DNA of 64,000 nt from Tyzzerella sp. (GCA_017465565.1 JAFTWA010000019.1:43409-107408); one strand, 5' to 3'. Counted from the first letter of the stretch, positions 1 to 8,804 are shown. Translations and numbers: made by a program. The notes: generated by a model not told the origin, from the letters alone.

Positions 1-59
1 GCCTGGGCTTTGATAGCCTCAGCAATTCCTTTGTCGTCTTCTATAATCAATATTTTCAT
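1..59 (-). CDS. response regulator, N-terminus only (partial)
   Basis: The gene runs off the left edge; only about 19 codons are visible. They read MKILIIEDDKGIAEAIKAQ, which is the first beta strand and acidic pocket (EDD) of a CheY-like receiver domain, most often seen in OmpR-family two-component response regulators. An AAGGTGAG ribosome site lies upstream of the ATG. The output domain is outside the window, so DNA-binding class and target cannot be stated. Confidence 0.75.
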   Translation of the reverse strand, partial: MKILIIEDDKGIAEAIKAQ

Positions 60-114
60 CACTGTTCTCACCTTTTCAAATCACACTAAATTTACTTAGT
101 AGATTTAGAAACAA

Positions 115-666
115 TCAGTTATTACTCCAAAAATCGACCGGTTCATAATCCTGCAATTTTGCAAGAAATCCTTTCTGTTCTAACTCTTTCTGAATTATAT
201 CCAATGTCCTCTCATCTTCCGCGATAATCGTATGATAGTGATAATCTGACGTTAAGTTCTTCAAGTTCTTAGATTTACCACTAGAAATATCCTCCATGAA
301 TTTACGTACATCTCTTCGTGATTTGATATTCATACCAACCTTAATCACACCATACACCTTATGGTACACAAATACATCTTCTACTTTTCCCCCTAAATCC
401 ACAAACAGATTCAACTCTTCCTCTACCTGTGCATCCGTATGAATCACTTTAAACACACGGCTCACTTCTTTCGCGCTATGAAGAACATATCCCCGATTTG
501 TAGATATCACATCAACTCCATTCGCACGAATCAAAGCCATATCCTGCACAATAATCTGCCTGCTGACATAGAGCTGCTTTGCCAAATCAGTACCGGGAAT
601 CGGTTCTACACTGTTCTTTAATATTTTGAGAATCTGTTTTCTTCTTTCCTGTCCACTTAATGCCAT
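115..666 (-). CDS. niaR: NiaR-type niacin-responsive repressor (HTH + 3H domain)
   Basis: A 183-residue protein with an N-terminal winged helix of the HTH_11 type (about residues 8-60) and a C-terminal 3H domain (about 75-175). The 3H family is named for conserved histidines; here HTD with a following EEE and an HYH motif are in place, consistent with the metal and nicotinic acid pocket known in Thermotoga NiaR. It is the last gene of the nadA-nadB-nadC-niaR operon, 18 bases after nadC. Known NiaR proteins repress NAD synthesis genes when niacin is plentiful, so this is probably an autoregulated local repressor acting at the palindrome upstream of nadA. An AAAGGT ribosome site precedes the ATG. 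Confidence 0.88.
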   Translation of the reverse strand: MALSGQERRKQILKILKNSVEPIPGTDLAKQLYVSRQIIVQDMALIRANGVDVISTNRGYVLHSAKEVSRVFKVIHTDAQVEEELNLFVDLGGKVEDVFVYHKVYGVIKVGMNIKSRRDVRKFMEDISSGKSKNLKNLTSDYHYHTIIAEDERTLDIIQKELEQKGFLAKLQDYEPVDFWSNN

Positions 667-684
667 TCTTACTACATTACCTTT

Positions 685-1539
685 CTAAACTGCATGAAGA
701 TTCTTGAGCGAAATATCCATAATTGGTGCAGAATGTGTTAACGCACCACTTGATATATAGTCTACACCCAGGTCAGTCAGTTTTTCAATGTTTTCTCTCG
801 TAACATTTCCAGATACTTCTGTCTCTGCTCTGCCGTCGATAAAATCCATCGCTTCTTTAATCTGTTCATGGCTCATATTGTCAAGCATGATAATATCAGC
901 CCCGGCTTCCACCGCTTCTTTTACCATATCAAGTGTCTCAACTTCAACTTCAATCTTACGAACAAATGGGGCATACTCTTTCGCCATCTGTACTGCTGCT
1001 TTCACACTTCCTGCTGCCCCGATATGGTTATCCTTTAACAATACACCATCTGACAGATTGTATCTATGATTATTTCCTCCGCCGATTCTGACAGAGTACT
1101 TTTCGAAAATACGATTATTCGGCGTTGTTTTTCTTGTATCTAAAAGTTTTGTTTTCGTGTCTTTAAGGAGCGATGCCACAGAATATGTATATGTTGCGAT
1201 TCCGCTCATTCGCTGTAAGTAATTGAGTGCTGTTCTTTCCCCGCAGAGTAAAACGCGAATGTCTCCACGCAATTTCCCTACTAATTGTCCATTTTTTACC
1301 TCATCCCCGTCTTCTACGTAGAATTCAGCTTTTGTGTTTTCGTCCAGTAAAGTAAACACTCGTTCAAATACTTGTAATCCGCATATAATTCCATCTTGTT
1401 TGCAAATCAAATCTACTTCGCCGATTTGTGGTTTTTTCATTATACAATTTGCAGATACATCCTCGCTTGTAATATCCTCTTTCAGTGCACTGAGAATTAG
1501 TGGGTCTACATTTAATTTTAAAGTTACTTGATCGTACAT
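685..1539 (-). CDS. nadC: nicotinate-nucleotide pyrophosphorylase (carboxylating)
   Basis: A 284-residue quinolinate phosphoribosyltransferase. It converts quinolinate and PRPP to nicotinate mononucleotide, CO2 and pyrophosphate in the cytoplasm, the third step of de novo NAD synthesis. Recognisable are the DTRKTTP segment, RIGGGNNHRYNLSDG and LLKDNH, which form the active-site barrel, and the EVEVE and MLDNMS strands later on. Length is normal. The start is set by GAGGAGAAGAAAA just before the ATG and overlaps the end of nadB by 16 bases, indicating translational coupling. Confidence 0.95.
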   Translation of the reverse strand: MYDQVTLKLNVDPLILSALKEDITSEDVSANCIMKKPQIGEVDLICKQDGIICGLQVFERVFTLLDENTKAEFYVEDGDEVKNGQLVGKLRGDIRVLLCGERTALNYLQRMSGIATYTYSVASLLKDTKTKLLDTRKTTPNNRIFEKYSVRIGGGNNHRYNLSDGVLLKDNHIGAAGSVKAAVQMAKEYAPFVRKIEVEVETLDMVKEAVEAGADIIMLDNMSHEQIKEAMDFIDGRAETEVSGNVTRENIEKLTDLGVDYISSGALTHSAPIMDISLKNLHAV

Positions 1540-2831
1540 TTTTCTTCTCCTCTTTTCTTTGATTTTTCTATTTCTAATTTAACTAACCCGCGATACTCTT
1601 CCTGTATCTTTTTCACATCGAGATACTGTTGAATATCCACGTGTTCTATTATTTCATTATTGCGTTTCACTGACGCCATGTTTTTTATCATATCCTGAGC
1701 GGCACGCTTGGCAAATACGAGACATTCCAACAAAGAGTTGCTTGCCAGACGATTTTTTCCGTGTACGCCGTTGCAGGCAGTTTCGCCCACCGCATACAGC
1801 TGCTCCATGGTCGTCTTGCTCTGATAATCAACTTTCACTCCACCCATGAAATAGTGCTGGGCTGGCACTATCGGAATACACTCTTTTGTAACATCATACC
1901 CCATTTTCTTGCAATGCTCAATAATATTAGGAAAATGTTCCTTCAGCTCCTTTTCCGGAATTGTCCGCAAATCCTCCCAGACAAATTCTGTTCCATCCTT
2001 CTCCATCTGTTTCCAAATCTCTATAGTTAGCAAATCACGCGGAAGCAGTTCGTTGACAAACCGATTTCCATTTTTATCTCTTAGTACCGCACCTTCTCCT
2101 CTTACGGATTCGGAAATCAGAAAACTTCTATCTTCCTCTGCATATAAGGTAGTCGGATGAATCTGCACATAATGAACATCCTTCAGTGCAATACCATGTT
2201 TGATTGCAATTGCCAAAGCATCCCCTGTCAAATGATTGTAATTTGTAGAATGTTTATACAAGCCACCGACCCCACCAGTAGCCAGTACCGTATAATCTGC
2301 TTCGACTACCTCTAGCATTCCATCCTCTTTCTGAATCACCGCCCCGTAACAGACATTCTCTGCTTCCACAATATCAATCAGTGTTGTATGTTCAAGAATC
2401 GTAATATTTGACTGTTCTTTTGCCTTTTTAAGCAGTGTGCTGGTTATTTCCTTTCCTGTTACATCTTCATGATAAATGATTCTTTTTTGGGAATGAGCTC
2501 CTTCTCTGGTAAATACCAGATTACCATTTTCATCTTTCTGAAAATCTGCACCATATGACAGTAAATCCTTCACCACATCCGGCGAAGAACGAATCATAAT
2601 CTCCACAGAAACTCTGTCATTTTCGTAATGACCTGCTTTTAATGTATCTTCAAAAAAACTTTCGTAGTCGCTCTCATCTCTCAGCATACACATGCCACCC
2701 TGAGCCAGATGCGAATCATTACTTTCCGCATCCGACTTTGTAATTATCGTTATTCTTTTGTTTTGTGGAAGATTCAATGCACAATATAATCCTGCGCACC
2801 CGCTTCCTACTATTAAAATATCTGTTCTCAT
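1524..2831 (-). CDS. nadB: L-aspartate oxidase
   Basis: A 435-residue flavoprotein oxidising L-aspartate to iminoaspartate, the first step of de novo NAD synthesis; the product is passed to NadA. The N-terminal GSGCAGLY dinucleotide-binding motif (residues 7-14) and the GKNRLASNSLLE motif near residue 360 are typical of the succinate dehydrogenase/fumarate reductase flavoprotein superfamily. The protein is somewhat short compared with the enterobacterial enzyme (about 540), as is common in Firmicutes where the C-terminal helical part is reduced. Its ATG overlaps the nadA stop codon. Confidence 0.94.
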   Translation of the reverse strand: MRTDILIVGSGCAGLYCALNLPQNKRITIITKSDAESNDSHLAQGGMCMLRDESDYESFFEDTLKAGHYENDRVSVEIMIRSSPDVVKDLLSYGADFQKDENGNLVFTREGAHSQKRIIYHEDVTGKEITSTLLKKAKEQSNITILEHTTLIDIVEAENVCYGAVIQKEDGMLEVVEADYTVLATGGVGGLYKHSTNYNHLTGDALAIAIKHGIALKDVHYVQIHPTTLYAEEDRSFLISESVRGEGAVLRDKNGNRFVNELLPRDLLTIEIWKQMEKDGTEFVWEDLRTIPEKELKEHFPNIIEHCKKMGYDVTKECIPIVPAQHYFMGGVKVDYQSKTTMEQLYAVGETACNGVHGKNRLASNSLLECLVFAKRAAQDMIKNMASVKRNNEIIEHVDIQQYLDVKKIQEEYRGLVKLEIEKSKKRGEEKCTIK

Positions 2832-3733
2832 CTTGCAAGCTCCAGCATCCTTTCTAGAGGAATCAAAGCTTTTTTCTGCATTTCTTCCCCTACCATCACT
2901 ACATTGTTCTCATTTTCCAACACATCAAGCACTTTTTCTAATGTCACAAATTTCATATCAGTGCAAATCTGATCTTTCGACATTGTATAAAATTTTTTCT
3001 CCGGATTCTGCTTCTTTAATTCATAAAGAACCCCTATCTCTGTTCCGATAATGTACTCTTCGTTTCCATCTTTCGCAACAAACTCTATGATTCCAGAAGT
3101 ACTTCCTATATAGTCTGCTTCATCTAAAAGCTCTTTCGTACATTCCGGATGTACCAGAAATTTAGCTTTAGGATGCTTCTTCTTCTCACTTAGCACTTCT
3201 TCTTTCGTCATTGCTGCGTGAATTGGACAGTAACCATCATTCAATATTATATTTTTTTCTGGAAGCTGTTCCTTTACATAGCGGCCAAGATTTCCATCTG
3301 GAATAAAGAAAATATTCTTATTCGGCAGATTCTTTATTACCTTTATTGCATTAGCTGATGTCACACACACATCAGAGTAGGTTTTAATCTCTGCCGTGGA
3401 ATTAATATAACAAACCACTGCCAGATCAGCATATTTATTCTTGAGTTCCGCTATCCTTTCTAAATTAACCATATGTGCCATTGCACAATCCGCTTTTGCA
3501 TCTGGCATAAGCACCTTTTTGTCTGGATTCAATATGGCAGCACTTTCTCCCATGAAAGAAACACCGCAGAACACAATGATATTTGCATCTGTGTTTTTTG
3601 CAATCTTGCTTAAATAGTAAGAATCTCCTATGTAATCTGCGATTTCCTGTACCTCATCCGGTACGTAATAGTGTGCCAGAATAACAGCATTCTTTTTTTC
3701 TTTTAACTGTTTGATTCTTTCTGCTATCAACAT
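2828..3733 (-). CDS. nadA: quinolinate synthase
   Basis: A 301-residue [4Fe-4S] enzyme that condenses iminoaspartate with dihydroxyacetone phosphate to quinolinate. The three cluster cysteines are visible in CGVSFMGE, HPECTKE and QICTDMK. I place the start at the ATG at 3733 because GGAGG sits five bases upstream. An in-frame ATG at 3763 lies only six bases from the -10 box, at or before the expected transcript start, and so is unlikely to be used. First gene of the NAD operon. Confidence 0.94.
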   Translation of the reverse strand: MLIAERIKQLKEKKNAVILAHYYVPDEVQEIADYIGDSYYLSKIAKNTDANIIVFCGVSFMGESAAILNPDKKVLMPDAKADCAMAHMVNLERIAELKNKYADLAVVCYINSTAEIKTYSDVCVTSANAIKVIKNLPNKNIFFIPDGNLGRYVKEQLPEKNIILNDGYCPIHAAMTKEEVLSEKKKHPKAKFLVHPECTKELLDEADYIGSTSGIIEFVAKDGNEEYIIGTEIGVLYELKKQNPEKKFYTMSKDQICTDMKFVTLEKVLDVLENENNVVMVGEEMQKKALIPLERMLELAR

Positions 3734-3768
3734 GTTTTCCTCCACTCTTTTTTTAATCAACATGTCGT

Positions 3769-3798
3769 ATTATAGCACTCGACTTGCCATATGACAAG
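3769..3798 (-). promoter_or_regulatory. nad operon promoter with overlapping palindrome (candidate NiaR operator)
   Basis: Reading on the minus strand, TTGTCA (3792-3797) and TATAAT (3769-3774) are separated by 17 bases, a near-ideal sigma-A promoter. The -35 box lies inside a 16-base palindrome (3783-3798, CTTGYCATATGRCAAG, one mismatched pair). A repressor bound there would block RNA polymerase. Since niaR is the last gene of the operon, NiaR is the obvious candidate; that assignment is inference. Confidence 0.75.
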
Positions 3799-3868
3799 AC
3801 AGATGTTAAATCTACTGTAAATTTTTTTGACTGCTGCTAATCTTGTAAGTAAAAAATACTTTCCATAC

Positions 3869-3898
3869 AAAAAAGCGCCGCTCTGTAAAGCGACGCCT
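3869..3898 (-). terminator. rho-independent terminator of the lipoprotein gene
   Basis: On the minus strand an 8-bp GC-rich stem (GCGTCGCT paired with AGCGGCGC, one G-U pair, 6-base loop) is followed by six T. It lies just after the lipoprotein gene ending at 3928 and separates it from the nad promoter. Confidence 0.88.
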
Positions 3899-3927
3899 TC
3901 TATACTAATGTTTTATTCAATTTTATT

Positions 3928-4617
3928 CTACAGAACTTCTGTTGTCTGAATTGCAATTGTAATTGCATCAAGAACATCCTGTTTCTGTGTGTCGTCATAA
4001 TATGTTCCGATGTAAGATACAAGATTTCCATCAACAATTGCATAAACCTGAATCTGATTTGTATTTGGAGCATTTAATAAGGTGTCTCTGTTCTGGTCCA
4101 CCCAGTCCTGTGTATACAATCCAGCCTCCACAATATATTCCAAATACTCTTCTGTGTAATCCATAGTGCTTTCAATGTAAATTACGATTTCATCATTGAA
4201 TGTACGCAGTTCTGAGACAGGGAATGTCATCCAGTCGCCAGCTTCTCCCATTCCTTCCATCAGCTGCTTCCTGTTTTCCTCTTCTATCTCTTGTCCTTCA
4301 GGATATTTACCATTTACAGTAGTCACAACGCTGACTGTATATTCATCCTCCCATGTTTCAGTCAGTGCGATACCCAGGTTTTGCATCTGCTCCCAGTGAT
4401 GCCATTTTGTCGAATCGAAAGAAATCTTTACAGTATCGTTTTGTGCCGATCCAAGTGTAACAGATTCTGGATTGACTGCATCTATTGCTGTGTATGCTGG
4501 CTCCTTTTCTTTCTCCTGCTCTTTATCCTTGTCTTCGCTGCTTCCGCAGCCAGCCAGAGAAGTTACGAACAATACAGATGCAAGAAAAAATCCCATAGCC
4601 TTTTTCCAATTTTTCAT
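3928..4617 (-). CDS. predicted lipoprotein of unknown function
   Basis: A 229-residue protein with a type II signal peptide: positively charged start, hydrophobic core and lipobox LAGC, giving lipidated Cys24. A charged linker rich in K, E and D follows, then a globular domain of about 180 residues that I do not recognise. It should sit on the outer face of the membrane. It stands alone, with its own terminator downstream and a gap of about 110 bases to the gene before it, so context says little about its role. Confidence 0.8.
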   Translation of the reverse strand: MKNWKKAMGFFLASVLFVTSLAGCGSSEDKDKEQEKEKEPAYTAIDAVNPESVTLGSAQNDTVKISFDSTKWHHWEQMQNLGIALTETWEDEYTVSVVTTVNGKYPEGQEIEEENRKQLMEGMGEAGDWMTFPVSELRTFNDEIVIYIESTMDYTEEYLEYIVEAGLYTQDWVDQNRDTLLNAPNTNQIQVYAIVDGNLVSYIGTYYDDTQKQDVLDAITIAIQTTEVL

Positions 4618-4725
4618 AATCCTAAGTCCCCTTTCTTTTTTGAGTATTGTATCAAAACAACTGGCAATTTTTTCTACTAATTTAGGGGAAAAATACGTAG
4701 ACTTTTCATTAAAATAAATATGATG

Positions 4726-5184
4726 TTATTCTACTGCCTCTATATCATAAAGAGGCTGCTCGTCTTCGTTAATGAGCATTTCATTTACTTTGTCAATATC
4801 GTATATTTTTTGACCCAGAGCTACAATTAGTAAAACATCTCTTTTGATTTTGGTATATAACTCATTCATTCCATATAATTTTAATGCACGTTGAGTTTGC
4901 TTCAAACTCATTTCCATGGCAAAGCATATGCATAAAATTTTGTCACGGTTCGTTGTATGTACTTCACCAGTCAAAAGCTTATAACCATATTTTTGTGGAA
5001 GATTTGCGCGGATTAAAACATCTTGTCTTTTTAAATTTTTCTGAACGAACAGGATGTCCAAATAGTTCGAAAAAGAAGGCGTACCCTCGCTAAAGTTTTC
5101 CTGCAAATATCCTTTTAACTCTGATGGACTGGTCTGTTTTAATGTATTCATTAAATTGTTTGTGCTTTTTTCAAAAATTGTCAT
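4726..5184 (-). CDS. small helical protein divergent from a Ser/Thr kinase
   Basis: A 152-residue soluble, helix-rich protein that I do not assign to a family. The middle part (about 30-110: FSNYLDILFVQKNL, PQKYGYKLLTGEV, RDKILCICFAMEMSLKQTQRAL) is spaced like a degenerate XRE-type helix-turn-helix, so a regulatory role is possible. It is transcribed divergently from the kinase gene at 5266 across 81 bases, an arrangement often meaning a regulator or substrate of the kinase. An AGAGGAA ribosome site lies nine bases upstream of the ATG. Confidence 0.7.
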   Translation of the reverse strand: MTIFEKSTNNLMNTLKQTSPSELKGYLQENFSEGTPSFSNYLDILFVQKNLKRQDVLIRANLPQKYGYKLLTGEVHTTNRDKILCICFAMEMSLKQTQRALKLYGMNELYTKIKRDVLLIVALGQKIYDIDKVNEMLINEDEQPLYDIEAVE

Positions 5185-5265
5185 CTGTGGTTTCCTCTTT
5201 TCTAAACTACAGGTATATTATATAATAAATCAGATAAAAAAGAAACTTTGATTTACGGAGGTTCT

Positions 5266-6321
5266 ATGCTTTTAGAAAATCAATATCCCCTTTCTACATA
5301 TCAAGATATTACTCCTCTTTGCAAGAATGGACATGTTATGTTGGTACAAAATGAGCGGGATGGAAAACTCTATGTAAAAAAACAATTACTTTGTTACAAT
5401 TTGGATGTTTACTTGCATTTGCAAAAGAATCCAGTTAATAATACTCCGAATATTTATGGAATCTATCAAAAAGAGGCCTCTTCTTCGGAAGACAATAACA
5501 ACCTAATTGTTATTGAAGAATATTTGCCTGGTTCTACACTGGAAGAGCTTCTTGTGCAAAACGGCTGTTTTTCCGAAATGGAAACCATCGATATTGCTAT
5601 GCAATTATGCAAAATTTTGATGGAACTGCATAAATCAAATCCCTCTATTATTCATAGAGATATCAAACCATCTAATTTGTTGATTTCTCCAGAAAAAACA
5701 GTCTATTTACTAGACTTTAATGCTGCTAAGCCAACAAGTACATCCATAGGCAGGGATACCACTCTTTTGGGAACTGCCGGCTTTGCAGCCCCAGAGCAGT
5801 ATGGCTTTTCTGCCTCTTCTCCTCAGACAGACATTTATGCCGTCGGAGTATTAATTAATACACTGCTTATCGGCAAGCTTCCATCGGAACAAATTGCTAA
5901 TGGAAAATTAAAGCGTGTAATTCTCCACTGCCTGGAAATAAATCCGAAGGACCGTTACCACAATGTAAAAGAACTGTATTATGCGTTAAAACGTGTTCGT
6001 GATGTATATTCCGAATTACTGCCTCCAGGCTTTCGTACCATGTGTTTGTATAAAATGTTAATTGCACTGGCCGGATATGCTTTCATCATTGCAGTGACCG
6101 TTTCTACGGAAATACTTGCATTTTTGTTTATCGGCATTCTAACTGTTGCTTTTTACTGTAATTATTTACATATACGGGACAAACTTCCTTTGATAAATTC
6201 TCAACATAAAGCTTTGCGAATCATCGGATTCGTTCTTGCGCCTTTTATAATCTATTGGGGTGCTGTCATACTGATAGTCCTTTTTGAAGCAATAGTCTCG
6301 ATTCGTGTCTTTAATATATAA
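5266..6321 (+). CDS. membrane-anchored Ser/Thr protein kinase (PknB-like)
   Basis: A 351-residue eukaryote-type kinase. The kinase domain covers about residues 15-240: VKK (38-39) as the ATP lysine, HRDIKPSN (130-137) as the catalytic loop, and GTAGFAAPEQYG as activation and APE segments. The metal-binding DFG motif reads DFN (150-152). Two hydrophobic segments near 265-310 and one near 330-350 anchor the protein; no PASTA or other extracellular sensor domain is present. The start is the ATG at 5266 with GGAGG four bases before it; a TTG 18 bases upstream is less likely. Substrate unknown. Confidence 0.85.
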   Translation: MLLENQYPLSTYQDITPLCKNGHVMLVQNERDGKLYVKKQLLCYNLDVYLHLQKNPVNNTPNIYGIYQKEASSSEDNNNLIVIEEYLPGSTLEELLVQNGCFSEMETIDIAMQLCKILMELHKSNPSIIHRDIKPSNLLISPEKTVYLLDFNAAKPTSTSIGRDTTLLGTAGFAAPEQYGFSASSPQTDIYAVGVLINTLLIGKLPSEQIANGKLKRVILHCLEINPKDRYHNVKELYYALKRVRDVYSELLPPGFRTMCLYKMLIALAGYAFIIAVTVSTEILAFLFIGILTVAFYCNYLHIRDKLPLINSQHKALRIIGFVLAPFIIYWGAVILIVLFEAIVSIRVFNI

Positions 6322-6324
6322 AAA

Positions 6325-6360
6325 CCTCAAAATGAGACTGTTTTCAGACTCATTTTGAGG
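6325..6360. terminator. perfect 12-bp hairpin between convergent genes
   Basis: CCTCAAAATGAG (6325-6336) and its exact complement (6349-6360) flank a 12-base loop. On the minus strand the stem is followed by TTTTTATAT, so it terminates best in that direction. On the plus strand it can still act after the kinase gene. Confidence 0.7.
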
Positions 6361-6500
6361 CTTAAATATCTAATTATCTTTCCTGCCCTGTTCTGATTTT
6401 CTCTTGATTTCACAGATGGAAAACTTCCCAAAATCAATATTTTCGATTTTTCATCATAAACCGGCTCAAATGTATGGGTTATATTTTGATATTCTTGCAT
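6327..6500 (-). pseudogene. DNA-deoxyinosine glycosylase, N-terminal remnant
   Basis: The first 30 or so residues (HTFEPVYDE, KILILGSFPSVKSRE) match the start of the uracil/hypoxanthine-DNA glycosylase family related to Mug. The expected continuation, with the catalytic region and about 120 more residues, is missing; after SRE the frame runs into unrelated codons and the terminator hairpin. The start keeps a good ribosome site (AGGAG). This is best read as an internal deletion leaving a 5' stub. A short protein from it should not be active. Confidence 0.65.
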
Positions 6501-6530
6501 GATAAATCTCCTAAAATCCAATCTTGAATG

Positions 6531-7019
6531 CTAATCCGCATTTCCACCAATTGGATTCACTTTGCCACTGTATTCCGTAACAGTAAGCTTAATAACCGCA
6601 GTGCGTGGCACTACTGCTTTGTTATATTCGAAATTACGAGTTCTCTCATCACGATTCATGATGATATCGATTCCTTTGAATTTATCCTCGCCTTCTAAGA
6701 ATTCGATATCAGCTTTACCCATAACACATTTATATCTCATAGTAACATCTTTCACCTTGTGAATGAGTTCCATCTTATGTCCGCAGTCCATTTCAAAAGA
6801 ACATACACCATTCTTCTTCATCAATTCATACTTACGCCCTGCCATAGCTCCATGCAAATAAAAATAAATTTGCTCGTCTTCAATCACATACGCGAAATTC
6901 AATGGAACAATATACGGATAAATGTCATCATCAACTAAACCTATTCTAATAATCTCGCACTCATCGATGATTTGTTTTATCACTTCAAAATCTTTTACTT
7001 CTCTATCTTTTCTTCTCAT
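6531..7019 (-). CDS. pyridoxamine 5'-phosphate oxidase family protein (Nim-like flavoprotein)
   Basis: A 162-residue protein with the FMN-binding split-barrel fold: DREVKDFEVIKQIIDE and an IRIGLVDDDIYPYIVPLNFAY strand pair at the start, YFYLHGAMAGRKYELM in the centre, and VVPRTAVIKL near the end. Family members include nitroimidazole reductases and various FMN or heme binding proteins; the actual substrate cannot be told from sequence. I choose the ATG at 7019 because GGGAGGC precedes it. The longer open frame upstream overlaps the next gene and lacks conservation. Confidence 0.8.
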   Translation of the reverse strand: MRRKDREVKDFEVIKQIIDECEIIRIGLVDDDIYPYIVPLNFAYVIEDEQIYFYLHGAMAGRKYELMKKNGVCSFEMDCGHKMELIHKVKDVTMRYKCVMGKADIEFLEGEDKFKGIDIIMNRDERTRNFEYNKAVVPRTAVIKLTVTEYSGKVNPIGGNAD

Positions 7020-7051
7020 AATCTGCCTCCCATATTTATTTGCCTCTTTTT

Positions 7052-7726
7052 CTATATAATGCCAAACAAAATTAATCCAACTGTATTTATTGCAAAGTTC
7101 GCACACATATGTACCAACCACGATGGATAAATATTTTCGCATTTCTCATTCAAGAAATTGAAAATGCATCCGCCAAGAAACAACCCCAGCATTGCTAATA
7201 TATAAATAAAAATATTGAACCAGCCACTTGTCATTCCCACATGATACAAGGCAAACATTGCAGAACTGAATATGTAAGCAAATTTTTTACTTACCTCCTG
7301 CTTCAGTATTAGAAATGCAAATCCGCGGAAGAAAAACTCCTCCAGTAATGAATTTACAAATGAGATATAAACCGCCACATATATAAAATTGTCTGCAGTA
7401 ACACCTATACCGGAGGTCAAAGAATCTTTGATTTCTGATAAGTTAATATAAGCTCCAAATACAAAGTAGGCTGCCATAATAACTACAAAAACCCCAGTTC
7501 CCAGCAGTAGTGCCAATAAGAAATCCTTTTTCTTTGGTACAAACAGTTTTTTTAAATATACATCTTTGCCTTTATAAATCAGGAAATATATCATCGGTAT
7601 CAGCAAAAATAATACAATCTTTATAATGGATTTGTATAAGTATGGCGGTAATATTACCCCATCAACGAAACACATCACTAACGTTGAAAATATTACCGAT
7701 GCAGTAACATAATTCTTTGCACTCAT
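7052..7726 (-). CDS. CPBP family intramembrane metalloprotease
   Basis: A 224-residue polytopic membrane protein of the CAAX protease/bacteriocin-processing (Abi) family. The three family motifs are visible: EEFFFRGF, the histidine in LYHVGM, and HMCANFAIN (HxxxN). Roughly seven hydrophobic segments. The ATG at 7726 is preceded by GGAGGAG; a longer reading from 7771 has a poorly spaced site. Proteins of this family act in peptide maturation or self-immunity; no bacteriocin gene was seen nearby. Confidence 0.85.
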   Translation of the reverse strand: MSAKNYVTASVIFSTLVMCFVDGVILPPYLYKSIIKIVLFLLIPMIYFLIYKGKDVYLKKLFVPKKKDFLLALLLGTGVFVVIMAAYFVFGAYINLSEIKDSLTSGIGVTADNFIYVAVYISFVNSLLEEFFFRGFAFLILKQEVSKKFAYIFSSAMFALYHVGMTSGWFNIFIYILAMLGLFLGGCIFNFLNEKCENIYPSWLVHMCANFAINTVGLILFGII

Positions 7727-8280
7727 GCGAACTCTCCTCCGTAAGTACTTCTCTTTGACATCTTTAATCATTACTTTAATAGATAATCTCCTCTTTGTAA
7801 AAATTCAGTTATTCACAACTTTACGAAATTGGAATTTGTGGATGTAATTGCTTCGAGTTTTGAACTGATTTGCTGACTTCTGAGGTCTGCTTGGTTTAAC
7901 AACGCCTAGATTCCTAAAAATATTCACATCTATCTGTCGTATTTTCAATTTGAAACTGTTGTCGGGCAGACAGAAGTTTACTTTATAATATTTATAGACG
8001 CTTATTTTAAGCAAATGTGCGCGTTTTTGGTATGTTTGCGTGTAATTTCAACACTTTCTGACATATAGAATTATTTTTTTTAATATTTCTAGGCGTTTTT
8101 GTGTCGTAACATGACCGAATATTGACGTCTAGAAAAGGGCTTTTATATGTTTCTGTATGACAAAGCTAAATATTTTTTAGCTAAGTTGGTCTCGGCTCCC
8201 GCAAATTACTTCAAGTCCAAATAATTGAAGGGATGCAAACACAACAATACCAATAGATGCAATAAATCTAACAGCCAAAA
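7727..8280. other. 550-bp stretch without a supported gene
   Basis: This holds the 5' region of the CPBP gene and AT-rich sequence. A 69-codon minus-strand frame (7805-8014) has no ribosome site and no recognisable family. A 33-codon hydrophobic frame (8177-8278, minus) starts with TTG just after the GNAT gene stop; it could be a short membrane peptide or a gene remnant, but support is weak. No tRNA or clear terminator seen. Confidence 0.5.
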
Positions 8281-8781
8281 TCAATATTCCCCTGTATTTC
8301 TAACTTTTTGAAATGCCAGACGCTCATCCCCATCCGCCAGATAAATAATGCCACAATAACAAAAACCATTCTTCTTTAATGTATTCTGCATTACTGCATT
8401 ATCATGGTGTGTATCTATTTTTAAATTGCCACATTGCTCAAACGCCCAGTTCAGGCAAAAACTACCGACACCTTTTACAGTGCCAGCAGAAGCAATTCTA
8501 TGAACCACGCCGTAAGGCTCATCATTCATCCATGCGCCATCATATATCTTAACATAAGTAGGATCTACGCCTTCCAAATAATAAAATGTTGCTGCTATTA
8601 CGCCATCTTCAACGCACACATAGCTGTGACCATTTTTTATATCTTCCTCTATGGTTTCCCGCGCCGGCTTTGATGTTCCCCATTGATTTGGATTCCCTTG
8701 CTCCGCCATAAACTTTCTGGCACGGGCAAATATTTTCATGATGTCATCTAATTCTGAAATACTGGCTTTTCTAACTTCCAT
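8281..8781 (-). CDS. GNAT family N-acetyltransferase
   Basis: A 166-residue acetyltransferase. The pattern is typical: SELDDIMKIFARARKFM at the start, YVCVEDGVIAATFYY as the central beta strands, and IDTHHDNAVMQNTLKKNGF as the terminal acetyl-CoA region with the common N-x-x-L-x-K-x-G-F signature. Acceptor substrate unknown. AGAGGAAAG precedes the ATG, and the gene follows the broken methyltransferase by 23 bases, so they may once have been co-transcribed. Confidence 0.82.
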   Translation of the reverse strand: MEVRKASISELDDIMKIFARARKFMAEQGNPNQWGTSKPARETIEEDIKNGHSYVCVEDGVIAATFYYLEGVDPTYVKIYDGAWMNDEPYGVVHRIASAGTVKGVGSFCLNWAFEQCGNLKIDTHHDNAVMQNTLKKNGFCYCGIIYLADGDERLAFQKVRNTGEY

Positions 8782-8804
8782 CTTACTTTCCTCTTACTTC
8801 TAAA

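Noticed and set aside
7805-8014. 69-codon minus-strand frame
   Set aside because: No ribosome site, no hydrophobic or domain pattern and AT-rich low-complexity codons; not supported as a gene.
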